From: Candidatus Binataceae bacterium
Lineage (GTDB): Bacteria; Desulfobacterota; Binatia; Binatales; Binataceae
Direction: 5' to 3'
NCBI GenBank assembly: GCA_030038355.1
Contig: JASHPB010000334.1
Span: 1-32,860 of the forward strand
DNA: 32,860 nt
Part shown: positions 17,712 through 26,271 of the stretch, one piece after another
Position numbering within the stretch: position 1 is the first letter of the stretch
Layout: each line of letters starts with the position of its first letter
The notes under the pieces: generated by a model
The model's input: only the letters and a program-made list of their open reading frames with translations
Database searches by the model: none
What the model was told of the DNA's origin: nothing
Program-made: the position numbers and the translations under genes

Positions 17712-18407
17712 TTACTGCACTTCTGATTCGGGAATACGCGACTGGGCGGCGTGCGGAACGGCGCTGATCGATCGCGACGAAGCGGCGGCGGGCATCTTGG
17801 ACGCAGGCGGTAAGTGCGCGGCGAGCGATGGCAGGCGCTGCGGCTGCGCGGCGTTCTGAGTGGCGGGCTGCGCCTCGGGGTTTGCGGGCGCGACGGATGT
17901 AATGATCGTCGAGTTCGACATCGGCACTGGCGATTCAACTGGCGCCGGCGCGAGCGCTTGCCTGAATTCCGCGTAGCGCCGATAGGCAAGGTCTGCGAGC
18001 AACACGGCGAGCGCGACGATCAGCAACCCAATCGCGATCCCGCGCCACGCGCCGCGCTTCTTCGCCACCATGGTGATTGGATCGGACATCCGCACCACGT
18101 TCGTTTCAGAGCGCTGCACATCGCGCACGAATCGCGAGGCAACTTCTTCGGCGTCGAGGCCGAGGAAAGTCGCATAGCGGCGGAGGAACGGAAGCACGTA
18201 GAGCTGGTCGGCGATCTCGCCGTAGCTGTCGCTCTCGATCATCTTGAGGTAATGGAGCGGCAGGTGTGACTCGCGGACCACGTCGTCACGCGACATGCCT
18301 TTGCGCTCGCGTGCCTCGATCATGAACTGGCCGAGCGTCTGATCGCTTTGCGATTCGTCTGGCGACGGGATTGGCGCCGCGGAGGTTTGGGTTTTCTTGT
18401 CAGCCAC
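17712..18407 (-). CDS. RodZ-like protein: HTH_25 domain plus one membrane helix
   Basis: 231 residues. Residues 23-90 are the RodZ-type helix-turn-helix (QTLGQFMIEARERKGMSRDD, then LPLHYLKMIESDSYGEIADQ and VLPFLRRYATFLGLD), which in RodZ binds MreB. A single membrane helix (about 122-142) follows, then a Pro/Ala/Ser-rich tail. The C-terminal beta domain (DUF4115) of typical RodZ is missing; the tail ends after about 85 low-complexity residues. It starts at GTG 18407, supported by the domain position. Probably a cell-shape or envelope factor; a regulator is also possible. Confidence 0.75.
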   Translation of the reverse strand: MADKKTQTSAAPIPSPDESQSDQTLGQFMIEARERKGMSRDDVVRESHLPLHYLKMIESDSYGEIADQLYVLPFLRRYATFLGLDAEEVASRFVRDVQRSETNVVRMSDPITMVAKKRGAWRGIAIGLLIVALAVLLADLAYRRYAEFRQALAPAPVESPVPMSNSTIITSVAPANPEAQPATQNAAQPQRLPSLAAHLPPASKMPAAASSRSISAVPHAAQSRIPESEVQ

Positions 18408-18455
18408 GTCTGTTGCTAGACTCGCACCGAAGTTTCCCAGATTTGCAGTCCTCCG

Positions 18456-18965
18456 TCAGTAGGGCCTCGGGGGCGGCGGCGGCTGCTGCTGCGGCACGAC
18501 GTATGGTTGGAAGCCGCCCGAGCGCACCTTGAGAATCTCCTTGCGCGCCGATTTCACGTAATCCGGATCGGGCTTGCCTTCGAGACCTGCCGCCTTGTCG
18601 CCGAAATTCGCTGCGTCCTCCCAGTTGTGCTGCTGAAATGAAAGCATCCCGAGGTAGTCATACGCGGGCGCGTAGTACGGATCGTAGCCGATGGCGTTGT
18701 GGAAATCGTTGGACGCGGCCAGCAGCTGACCACCCTTGTAATATTGCACGCCCCGTTGCGTGAAAATCTGTGCAGCGAGGTGCTTCAACTGCAGGTTGCC
18801 GGGATCGTGAGCGAGCGCTGCCGTCACGTCATTGGCGGCCTCGTCGTAGCGTCCCGCTGCGTAGGCGTTCTGCGCGCGATCCTGGTTGACGGGAGCGCAC
18901 GCACACAGCACTCCCGCCAGAATTGCTCCCACAGCAGCACCTGCGGCCTTGCTCATCACACGCAT
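18456..18965 (-). CDS. TPR-repeat lipoprotein
   Basis: 169 residues. The N-terminus has a hydrophobic signal ending LCACAP; the best lipobox cysteine is C23 (LCAC), C21 being less likely. The body has two to three TPR-like repeats: AQNAYAAGRYDEAANDVTAA, then GVQYYKGGQLLAASNDFHNA and YDYLGMLSFQQHNWEDAANF. The tail is Pro/Gln-rich (QQQPPPPPRPY). TPR lipoproteins scaffold envelope complexes; the partner is unknown. The frame is open to 19088, but ATG 18965 (or 18956) places the signal peptide correctly. Same strand as the RodZ-like gene, 48 bases upstream. Confidence 0.8.
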   Translation of the reverse strand: MRVMSKAAGAAVGAILAGVLCACAPVNQDRAQNAYAAGRYDEAANDVTAALAHDPGNLQLKHLAAQIFTQRGVQYYKGGQLLAASNDFHNAIGYDPYYAPAYDYLGMLSFQQHNWEDAANFGDKAAGLEGKPDPDYVKSARKEILKVRSGGFQPYVVPQQQPPPPPRPY

Positions 18966-19208
18966 GCCTGTGGAAAAAGCTACCGTCCGCACACAGGGTT
19001 TCCAAGTGGCATGCGGCGCGCGCGTCCACACTATTGCGCGACGCGTCCACAACATCTGAGGCGATCCACCGCCACGTAAAACCAGCACTATTGCCCTTCA
19101 CATATCACCCAGAATCACGGTGCGTCACCCTGCGTTGGACACCTGGTGGACACCTAGCAGCTACTGACACCCTACTGACATTTCTAGCTTTGGAAAGGCA
19201 AGTGCACA
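18966..19208. promoter_or_regulatory. intergenic region with short direct repeats and one DnaA-box-like site
   Basis: This gap precedes the lipoprotein gene. It holds TGGACACCT at 19136-19144 and 19147-19155 (11-base period), CTACTGACA at 19161-19169 and 19172-19180 (11-base period), and CGCGTCCACA at 19021-19030 and 19042-19051 (21-base period). TTTTCCACA on the minus strand (18969-18977) fits the DnaA-box consensus TTWTNCACA. The helical spacing suggests bound protein; which protein is unknown. Confidence 0.35.
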
Positions 19209-20909
19209 TTATTGGCGGCCCTGTTTACAAGCAGAGGGCGTGGGGGCTGGTTGATTGAAAATCGCGAGCTTTTTGCCCTCGCATCCGACAATCGACGGCT
19301 TCGGTTCGAGGCTGGGCGCGAGCTGCTCAAGGTCAAGCTGATTGATAATCAGGATGACGCAGGTGTTCGATTTCCAAAGCTCGGCGAACTTTGCGCGCGA
19401 GCCAATCAGGAAGTTGGCGCCTCTTTGCACCGGCAGGCCGGTCTCTGACAGCTCGCCGAAGTACTCGACGCGCGTCTCGGGAAAGTCGGTGTAGAAGGGC
19501 GTCGATTGAACGTAGTGGCGATACGAGCCGAGCACGCATCCAGAGTGGAGATAGGGACGCAGCGTCGCGGCCAAGTCACGATAGGTGGTCAGCGGACCGG
19601 CGTCGCGCCGAGCGCGCTCGCTGAAGCCCAGAGTCGCGACCAGTGCAATCGCGAGTGCGACTATCCCGTAGCCGACCCGACCCTCATCGAGAGCGGTCCC
19701 GTACATGAAGAGCGCTCCCACTATGACGAAAGCTGCAACCAGGCATCCGTCGAGCGCGAGCGAGGGATGGACAGGGTAGAGAAATTTCAACGCCAAGGCG
19801 ACGCTGACCAGCGCGGCTGCAGCGTTGATCGTTACGAACCAGAGCAGCAGGCGCCGGCGCGCTTCCGCAGCCATCGCGCGGAGCTGTGCCAGTCCATAGC
19901 CCGAGATTATAGCGAGCGGCGGGATCGCGGGCAGGATATACGAGCCGAGTTTCGATCGCGGTATCGAGAAGAAAATGAAAATTACCGCGAACCAGATGCC
20001 GAGGAATTTCGCAGAGGAAGCTCTCGTTGCGCCCTCCTCGTGGCGGGAATGCAGCGCCATGAAACCCGCAGGAGCGAAAAAAATCCATGGCCAGGTGCCG
20101 CCAATTACGATCGGAATGAAGAACCAGGATCCCCATCCGTGCTCCTCGGACGCGGTGAACCGTGCGAGATGCTCATGCACGATGAAGAAATGGAGAAAGC
20201 CCGGGTTGCGCAGCTCGACGAGCACAAACCATGGCGCTGCGATTGCGATGAAGACGATGACGCACCACACGATCGGCATCCGAGCGATTTCGCGTGTGCG
20301 TCTTTCGACAATGAGCCATAGGAGCGCGACCGCGCCGCCGATTAAGAGCGCGACCGGACCCTTGGTGAGCGTTCCAAGCGCGAGCGTCGCGGCTGATGTG
20401 AGCAGCCAGAGGCGGCCTGCGCGCGAATCGAAGGCGGCCGCCCGTGCGGCCGCATAGAAGGCGCCGAGCGCGGCGGTCAGAAAAAACGCCAGCGCAGGGT
20501 CGAGCGTCGCGAAGCGCGCGAAGCCAAAGAAGAGCGGGCTTAGTGCAAGGGCGAGCGCAGCGAGAATCGCGGCCTCCGCACCCAGCATCGCTTCGGCAAT
20601 CGCAGCAGTCAGAACCACTTCGCCGATACTGAAAATCGCGGCGGGCAATCGAACCGCAAATTCATTCACGCCGAAAAGACCAATCGCCGCCGCCTCCGCC
20701 CAATATACAAGCGGAGGCTTTTCGAAATAGCGCTGCCAGTCGTCGCGCGGCGTGACGTAGTCGCCGCTCACGACCATCTCACGCGCGATTTCGGCGTAGC
20801 GTCCTTCGTCCGGCTCCCACAGCGCGGGACGGCCAAGACCCGGCAGATAGAGTATCGCCGCGATCAGCGCCGCGAGCGCGAGGCGATACCAGCGGTTGAC
20901 GCGCAGCAT
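19209..20909 (-). CDS. arnT: ArnT-like lipid A aminoarabinose transferase / PMT-family glycosyltransferase
   Basis: 566 residues, GT83/PMT family. The first loop carries WEPDEGRYAEIAREMVVSGD, with the acidic pair used in catalysis by ArnT. It is followed by WQRYFEKPPLVYW and about a dozen hydrophobic helices. PRSKLGSYILPAIPPLAI is the conserved late loop. A soluble C-terminal domain starts near residue 450. ArnT moves L-Ara4N from undecaprenyl phosphate to lipid A at the periplasmic face, giving resistance to cationic peptides and polymyxin. The frame runs to 21065, but ATG 20909 fits the family start. It is divergent from arnC across 230 bp, and this pairing supports the specific name. Confidence 0.82.
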   Translation of the reverse strand: MLRVNRWYRLALAALIAAILYLPGLGRPALWEPDEGRYAEIAREMVVSGDYVTPRDDWQRYFEKPPLVYWAEAAAIGLFGVNEFAVRLPAAIFSIGEVVLTAAIAEAMLGAEAAILAALALALSPLFFGFARFATLDPALAFFLTAALGAFYAAARAAAFDSRAGRLWLLTSAATLALGTLTKGPVALLIGGAVALLWLIVERRTREIARMPIVWCVIVFIAIAAPWFVLVELRNPGFLHFFIVHEHLARFTASEEHGWGSWFFIPIVIGGTWPWIFFAPAGFMALHSRHEEGATRASSAKFLGIWFAVIFIFFSIPRSKLGSYILPAIPPLAIISGYGLAQLRAMAAEARRRLLLWFVTINAAAALVSVALALKFLYPVHPSLALDGCLVAAFVIVGALFMYGTALDEGRVGYGIVALAIALVATLGFSERARRDAGPLTTYRDLAATLRPYLHSGCVLGSYRHYVQSTPFYTDFPETRVEYFGELSETGLPVQRGANFLIGSRAKFAELWKSNTCVILIINQLDLEQLAPSLEPKPSIVGCEGKKLAIFNQPAPTPSACKQGRQ

Positions 20910-21139
20910 GTCCGCAGCAGTGTCGCGGGAGCGTCCGAGGAGATCAACGGCCTCAGCACCGGGCCGCGATCTGGCGCCGGGATCGTCTTTAACTGTCCGC
21001 CTTCGTTTGTCAGAATTAAGCGCCTGTCCGGCGCATCCATCGATGCTTGCGCATCGCCGGCTCATTACCGACCTTGAGTGGCCTCAACAAAATATCGCCA
21101 ATTCGCGGCCCCACGACGCAGTCAAGGGCGCCAGCGCAG

Positions 21140-22093
21140 ATGGTGTCGATCGTCGTGCCCGTGTTCAACGAGTCGTCCAATCTTGATGCGCTGTGGTCAC
21201 GGCTGAAGCAAGTGCTCGATGGTCTCGGGCGCGAGTGGGAGGTCGTGTTTATCGACGACGGCTCGCGCGACGACTCGCTCAAGATTCTGCGCGGCATCGC
21301 GGCCAACGAGGACGGCCACGTCCGCGTCGTCGAGCTCGCGCGTAACTTCGGCCAACATTCAGCGATCCTCGCGGGCTTTCGGCAATCAAAAGGCGCGGTG
21401 GTGGTGACGCTCGACGCCGATCTGCAGAATCCGCCCGAGGAGATTCCGCGGCTGCTAGAGGCGATCGACGAAGGTAACGATGTCGTTGGTGGCTGGCGCG
21501 AGGAGCGCCAGGACGACGCGTTTCGCCGCTACGCTTCGCGGCTGCACAATCGCCTCACCTCGATGATCGTCGGCGTGCCGATGCACGACTACGGATGCAT
21601 GCTGCGCGCCTATCGGCGGCATATCGTCGACACAGTAGTCGATTGCGATGAGAAGGCCGCGTTTGTGCCAGCGCTCGCGAACACGTTTGCCAAGCGCGTC
21701 GCCGAAATCCCGGTCGGACACGACGAACGCCAGGCGGGCGAATCGAAATACAATTTGTTCGGCCTCGCCAAGCTGAGCCTCAATCTCATCACGGGTTTTT
21801 CATTGATTCCGATCCAGGCGCTGAGCATGACGGGCATCGGCATCTTCATCCTCGACGCGATGTTCGCGGCGATTTTGATGATCCATCGAATCGTTTATGG
21901 GCCGCAGGAAGAGGGTGCGTTGTGGACGCTGTTCGCCGTGCTGTTTCTCTTCGTGGGGTTCATCTTCCTCGCGCTCGGGCTGATCGGCGAATACGTCGGG
22001 CGCATCTATATCGAAGTGCGGCGGCGGCCGACCTACATCGTGCGCGCCGTGCACGGCGCTGAGGCCGACGGCAGCGAGCCGCAGCGCAACTAG
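21140..22093 (+). CDS. arnC: undecaprenyl-phosphate aminoarabinose (ArnC-like) glycosyltransferase
   Basis: 317 residues, GT2 family. SIVVPVFNESSNLDALWSRL at the N-terminus, FIDDGSRDDS, and DADLQNPPEEI (metal-binding DxD context) are typical; HDYGCMLRAYRR and GESKYNLFGLAKLSLNLI are strongly ArnC/DPMS-like. Two C-terminal membrane helices (about 238-262 and 273-298). ArnC transfers formyl-Ara4N to undecaprenyl phosphate. A TTG at 21047 would extend it by 31 residues, but ATG 21140 matches the family. The formyltransferase gene follows after 2 bases. Confidence 0.85.
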   Translation: MVSIVVPVFNESSNLDALWSRLKQVLDGLGREWEVVFIDDGSRDDSLKILRGIAANEDGHVRVVELARNFGQHSAILAGFRQSKGAVVVTLDADLQNPPEEIPRLLEAIDEGNDVVGGWREERQDDAFRRYASRLHNRLTSMIVGVPMHDYGCMLRAYRRHIVDTVVDCDEKAAFVPALANTFAKRVAEIPVGHDERQAGESKYNLFGLAKLSLNLITGFSLIPIQALSMTGIGIFILDAMFAAILMIHRIVYGPQEEGALWTLFAVLFLFVGFIFLALGLIGEYVGRIYIEVRRRPTYIVRAVHGAEADGSEPQRN

Positions 22094-22095
22094 CA

Positions 22096-23055
22096 GTGGA
22101 GCGGACAACGTCGATCGACCGGGCGCAGATCGCAAGCGCCCCCTGCGTCTTGTTCGCGTATCACGAGATGGGTTACGCGTGCATCGAGGCCTTGCTCGCG
22201 ATGGGCACGCCGATCACCGCGCTCTTCACGCATGAGGACGATCCAAACGAAGAGATCTGGTGGCGTTCCTGCGCTCGACTCGCCCGTAAGCACGGCATCG
22301 CGTCGTTCACGCCCGAGGGCGTTGATCGATCGTGGCAGGAGAGAATCGCTGCGCTGAAGCCGGCCGTGATCTATTCCTTCTACTATCGCTACCTGATTCC
22401 CGAGAGCGTGCTCGCGCTCGCGCCCCGTGGTGCCTACAACATGCACGGCTCGCTGCTGCCGAAATATCGCGGGCGTGCACCGGTGAACTGGATGCTCGTG
22501 AACGGTGAGCGCGAGGCGGGGGCGACGCTGCATCACATGGTGGCGCGGGCAGATGCCGGCGATATCGTGGGTCAGCGAGCGGTCACGATCGATGATGAAG
22601 ACACGGCGCTGACCCTCTATCGCAAACTGGTGCCGCTCGGCGTTGAACTGATCAACGAGTTTCACCCGCTAATCGCCTCGGGCTGCGCACCGCGACGTCC
22701 GCAGAATGTCGCCGACGGCAGCTACTTCGGTCGGCGACGTCGCGAAGATGGGCAGATCGACTGGAACTGGCCGGCGCGGCGGATCTTCAATCTCGTGCGC
22801 GCCGTGACGCATCCTTATCCGGGGGCTTTCGTAAACCTCGATGGCGGCAAGCTGCTTATCTGGAAGGCGCGCATCGCGAGCGAATCGGGCAATCGCGGCG
22901 CGCCCGGAACGATCATCAGCGTTGGCGATGATTGCGTCGAGGTCGCGACGGGCGAGGGCAGTCTCATGCTGCTCGTGGCGCAGTTCGATGGTGAAATGGA
23001 GAATACGGCGCGCACCGTGTTCGGCGCGGCAGCGCGAGTAGGCGCGAGAATCTAG
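22096..23055 (+). CDS. arnA: ArnA-type UDP-Ara4N formyltransferase (stand-alone)
   Basis: 319 residues with the Met-tRNA formyltransferase fold. N115 and H117 in YNMHGSLLPKYRGRAPVNW and D153 in RADAGDIVGQ are the catalytic triad of 10-formyl-THF formyltransferases. The C-terminal domain (RRREDGQIDWNWPARRIFNL) is as in the N-terminal half of ArnA. It formylates UDP-L-Ara4N before ArnC. In E. coli this activity is fused to the dehydrogenase; here it is a separate gene, starting at GTG 2 bases after arnC and 20 bases before the dehydrogenase. Another UDP-amino-sugar substrate remains possible. Confidence 0.85.
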   Translation: MERTTSIDRAQIASAPCVLFAYHEMGYACIEALLAMGTPITALFTHEDDPNEEIWWRSCARLARKHGIASFTPEGVDRSWQERIAALKPAVIYSFYYRYLIPESVLALAPRGAYNMHGSLLPKYRGRAPVNWMLVNGEREAGATLHHMVARADAGDIVGQRAVTIDDEDTALTLYRKLVPLGVELINEFHPLIASGCAPRRPQNVADGSYFGRRRREDGQIDWNWPARRIFNLVRAVTHPYPGAFVNLDGGKLLIWKARIASESGNRGAPGTIISVGDDCVEVATGEGSLMLLVAQFDGEMENTARTVFGAAARVGARI

Positions 23056-23075
23056 AATCGGAGTCTAGAAGTCAC

Positions 23076-24038
23076 ATGCGTGTTCTGATTACTGGGGGCG
23101 CGGGGTTTTTGGGGTCGCATCTCGCCGACGCATTCATCGCCCGCGGCGACGAGGTTTTCGTGCTCGACACCGGATCGATCGCGAAGGTCCGGCACCTGCT
23201 GAATAATTCGCGTTTCCACTACATTCACGATTCGATCTTCAACCTCGAGCTGATCGACGGTCTCGTCGCCAGGTCGGACCTCATCTATCACCTCGCCGCG
23301 GTCGTCGGGGTCGAGCACTACGTCGGCGACCCTTACGAGACGTTGAACGTGAACGTCAACGGCACGCAGAACATCCTGAAGGCCGCCTACAAGTACAGCA
23401 AGAAGGTGGTGTTCAGCTCGACCTCCGAGGTTTACGGCCGCAATCCCAAAGTGCCCTGGCGGGAGGACGACGACCGCGTGCTTGGCGCGACCAGTATCGA
23501 TCGATGGTGCTACTCAACGTCGAAAGCGGTCGGCGAGCACTTCTTCTTCGCGTATCACAAGCTCGGACTGCCGATGTCAATCATGCGATACTTCAACGTG
23601 TATGGGCCGCGGCTCGACAAGATTGATGTCGGCAGGCTGTTCACGATTTTTATGGGACAGCTGCTGCGCGGCGCCGATCTTACGGTGATCGGCGACGGCA
23701 TGCAGACGCGATGCTTCACCTACGTTAGCGACGCGGTCGAAGCTACCGTGCAGGCGGGGACAAATCCGAAGGCCGACGGCCACGCGATCAACATCGGCGT
23801 CAACGTCGAGACCACGGTGCTGGAGTTCGCGAAGCTGATGCTCGAGCTCTACGGCGAGACGCGGTCGAAGATTAGATTCGTCACCCAGGAAGAAGTCTAC
23901 GGCAACAGCTACGAGGATATCCCGCGCCGCGTCCCGGACAACACCAAGATGTGCACCCTGCTGGGAGTCACGCCGAAGGTGAGCCTCCGCGAGGGCGTGC
24001 AGATGTCGATGGATTGGTTCCGCGAGGAGCTGGCCTAG
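23076..24038 (+). CDS. ArnA-type UDP-glucuronate dehydrogenase/decarboxylase (stand-alone)
   Basis: 320 residues, short-chain dehydrogenase/epimerase fold. NAD site GGAGFLGSH (7-15); SSTSEVYG (114-121) with the S/E pair of ArnA; YSTSK (146-150). YFNVYGPRLDKIDVGR and RCFTYVSDAVEA follow. EVYGNSYEDIPRRVPD matches the ArnA segment holding its catalytic Arg (R619 in E. coli). It would oxidise and decarboxylate UDP-glucuronate to UDP-Ara4O, the substrate of ArnB. A UDP-xylose synthase-like activity cannot be excluded. It lies between the formyltransferase and arnD, all plus strand. Confidence 0.82.
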   Translation: MRVLITGGAGFLGSHLADAFIARGDEVFVLDTGSIAKVRHLLNNSRFHYIHDSIFNLELIDGLVARSDLIYHLAAVVGVEHYVGDPYETLNVNVNGTQNILKAAYKYSKKVVFSSTSEVYGRNPKVPWREDDDRVLGATSIDRWCYSTSKAVGEHFFFAYHKLGLPMSIMRYFNVYGPRLDKIDVGRLFTIFMGQLLRGADLTVIGDGMQTRCFTYVSDAVEATVQAGTNPKADGHAINIGVNVETTVLEFAKLMLELYGETRSKIRFVTQEEVYGNSYEDIPRRVPDNTKMCTLLGVTPKVSLREGVQMSMDWFREELA

Positions 24039-24053
24039 CGCGGACCGCGTTTC

Positions 24054-24950
24054 ATGGAAGTTGCGCTCAAGATCGACGTCGATACGCACCAGGGCCTGGG
24101 CGAAGGTGTGCCGCGTCTAAAGGCGATGCTCGAGCGCGAGGGAATAGCCGCGAGTTTCTACGTCGCGATGGGCCCCGACAATTCTGGCCGCGCGGTGATT
24201 CGAGCCTTTCGCAACCGCGGATTTCTTTCCAAAATGATCCGGACCAATGCGGTCTCGATGTATGGGCTCCGCACGGTGCTGTCTGGCACGATCTTGCCGG
24301 CGCGGCCTATCGCGCTCGCGTTCCCTGGAATCATGCGAGGGCTCAAGCGATCGGGCTTCGAAGTCGGCGTTCACGGTTACGATCACGTGCGATGGCAGGA
24401 TTGGATCGACGTTCTTGGTGATCGCGGCATGCATGAGGAGCTTGGCGATGCCTTCGAAGCGTATCGCGCGGTTTTTTCCGAAGCACCGCGAAGCTTTGCG
24501 GCGCCAGGGTGGCGGACCAGCTCGGCCGCTCTGAGAGCGCTCGACGACATGAACCTCGATTATCGCAGCGATACGCGGGGACGGGCTCCTTATCGATGCG
24601 TCGTTGAAGGCCAGACTCTCGCCACGATCGAAATTCCTACCACTCTGCCGACGCTCGACGAGGTGATGGGCCGCGGCGATCTTGGCGACCGCGCGGCGGT
24701 GCTCGATTTCTACCTCGCCCAGTTCAAGTCCGACGCACTGAACGTTCACACAATCCATGCAGAGACCGAAGGTATGGGCGAGCTCGAGAGCTGCGCGACG
24801 CTGGTGCGAGCGCTGAAGGAACGCGGTGCGGTATTCGTCCAGCTTCGCGAGATTGCGTCACGCCTCAAGGCCGCCGAGCTGCCGGCCTGCGAAGTCATTC
24901 GCGCGACGCTCCCGGGCCGCGCGGGTTGGATCTCCGCGCAAGGCGCGTAG
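24054..24950 (+). CDS. arnD: 4-deoxy-4-formamido-arabinose-phosphoundecaprenol deformylase
   Basis: 298 residues, polysaccharide deacetylase (NodB) fold. LKIDVDTHQGLGEGVPRL has the metal-binding DVD start, FYVAMGPDNSGRAVIR and MIRTNAVSMYGLRTVLSG are ArnD signatures, GVHGYDHVRWQDW carries the metal histidines, and FAAPGWRTS is the third motif. ArnD removes the formyl group from Und-P-Ara4FN before transfer by ArnT. Last gene of the plus-strand cluster, 15 bases after the dehydrogenase. Confidence 0.88.
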   Translation: MEVALKIDVDTHQGLGEGVPRLKAMLEREGIAASFYVAMGPDNSGRAVIRAFRNRGFLSKMIRTNAVSMYGLRTVLSGTILPARPIALAFPGIMRGLKRSGFEVGVHGYDHVRWQDWIDVLGDRGMHEELGDAFEAYRAVFSEAPRSFAAPGWRTSSAALRALDDMNLDYRSDTRGRAPYRCVVEGQTLATIEIPTTLPTLDEVMGRGDLGDRAAVLDFYLAQFKSDALNVHTIHAETEGMGELESCATLVRALKERGAVFVQLREIASRLKAAELPACEVIRATLPGRAGWISAQGA

Positions 24951-25039
24951 AACGCCTACCAACTGAGCGGCCCGGAGCGCCTGACGGCGCCGTCGGGTTA
25001 TGGTAAGGATCGGCCAAATCCGGAAGGAAGGGGTTCGCC

Positions 25040-26230
25040 ATGCCAGCACAGGAAAAATTCGCCGAGCATCCACGTGAAGTGGGACTAGATCCGGCCAAGG
25101 TCGAAGCGCTCTTTCAGCGCGCCGAGCGCGAAGTGAAAGAAGGGCTGCTGCCCTCGGTGCAAATCGCGATCGCGCGCAACGGCAAGGTCGGTGCGATGCG
25201 CTCGTTCGGCAGGGCGGTGCAAGGCGGGACTGAGAAGCCCTCCACCAATCAAACCCTCTACGTCATCTTCTCTTGCACCAAGGCGATCATCTCAGCGGCG
25301 TCGTGGATTCTGATGGGCGAAGGCAAGCTCGATCCGACGGAGCGCATCGCCGATATCGTTCCGGAGTTCGGCACCAACGGTAAGGAAGGCATCACGGTCG
25401 AACAGGTGCTGCTGCACGTCGGCGGATTCCCCAACGCGCCCTACCCGCAGAGCGAATGGCTCGACCGAAACCAGCGGCGCGAGCGGTTCTCGAAGTGGCG
25501 GCTCGAGTGGCCCGTCGGCAGCAAGTACGAATATCATCCGACCTCCGGTTTCTGGGTGATCGGGGACATTATCGAACGCCGCACGGGCCAGGACTTCCGC
25601 GAATTCGTGCGCGATCGGATCGCGACGCCGCTCGGTATTCCCGAGATGCGCGTCGGCTTGCCGCGCGAATATCAGAGTCGCGTTGCGGATCTCTGCTACG
25701 TTGGCGAGCCGCTCGGCGACGAAGAGCGGAAGCAGCTCGGACTACCCGTGATGCCTGAGACCGAAGTCACCGAGGAAGCGATCCTGGGATTCAACCGTCC
25801 GAACGTTCGCGAGGCGGGCGTGCCCGGCGGCGGCGGAATCATGACCGCGGGCGATCTCGCGCTCTTCTACCAGGGACTCTTGTTGAATCGCGACGTAAAC
25901 GGCAAGCCAATCTGGAAGGAAGAGACGCTCAAGGATGCGCTCCGCGTGCGCTCGGGCGACTACAAAGATCCGATCTTCGGTGTGAAAGTGAATCGTGCGC
26001 TAGGCGTCGTGGTCGCGGGCGGCGACGGGATGGCGAACTATCGCGGCTTCGGCAAGACCAACTCGGCGTTAGCATTTGGCCATGGTGGAGCTGGCGGCCA
26101 GATCGGATGGGGCGATCCGGCGACAGGGATTTCGATCGGCTACTGCACCAACGGTTTCGACCGCAACGATCTGCGGCAGGGGCGCCGCGGCGTCGCGATC
26201 TCGAGCAGCGCCGCCGTCTGCAAAGCCTAA
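25040..26230 (+). CDS. serine hydrolase, class C beta-lactamase/esterase family
   Basis: 396 residues. S78-x-x-K81 (FSCTKAIISA) is the nucleophile motif, a tyrosine motif lies at YEYHPTSG (163-170), and FGHGGAGGQIGWGD near the C-terminus takes the KTG-like place. Family members are esterases, D-aminopeptidases or penicillin-binding-like enzymes more often than true beta-lactamases. No signal peptide is visible (MPAQEKFAEHPREVG), so a cytoplasmic esterase is more likely. A strong purine-rich ribosome site (GGAAGGAAGGGG) precedes ATG 25040. It is convergent with purA. Confidence 0.85.
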   Translation: MPAQEKFAEHPREVGLDPAKVEALFQRAEREVKEGLLPSVQIAIARNGKVGAMRSFGRAVQGGTEKPSTNQTLYVIFSCTKAIISAASWILMGEGKLDPTERIADIVPEFGTNGKEGITVEQVLLHVGGFPNAPYPQSEWLDRNQRRERFSKWRLEWPVGSKYEYHPTSGFWVIGDIIERRTGQDFREFVRDRIATPLGIPEMRVGLPREYQSRVADLCYVGEPLGDEERKQLGLPVMPETEVTEEAILGFNRPNVREAGVPGGGGIMTAGDLALFYQGLLLNRDVNGKPIWKEETLKDALRVRSGDYKDPIFGVKVNRALGVVVAGGDGMANYRGFGKTNSALAFGHGGAGGQIGWGDPATGISIGYCTNGFDRNDLRQGRRGVAISSSAAVCKA

Positions 26231-26240
26231 CTTTGAATGC

Positions 26241-26271
26241 GGCTTGCGACGGGAGCCTCGCGGCTCAAGCC
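26241..26271. terminator. possible hairpin between convergent serine hydrolase and purA
   Basis: GGCTTG (26241-26246) pairs with CAAGCC (26266-26271), enclosing GAGCC (26253-26257) and GGCTC (26262-26266). It sits across the purA stop and 11 bases after the hydrolase stop. No T-run follows in either direction, so this is a weak candidate. Confidence 0.25.

Noticed and set aside
18966..19208. Possible replication origin
   Set aside because: One good DnaA box only, no clear AT-rich unwinding segment, and no dnaA, dnaN, rpmH or gidA nearby.
19506..20321. 271-codon plus-strand frame
   Set aside because: Antisense to arnT; charged low-complexity product typical of the reverse strand of a membrane protein gene.
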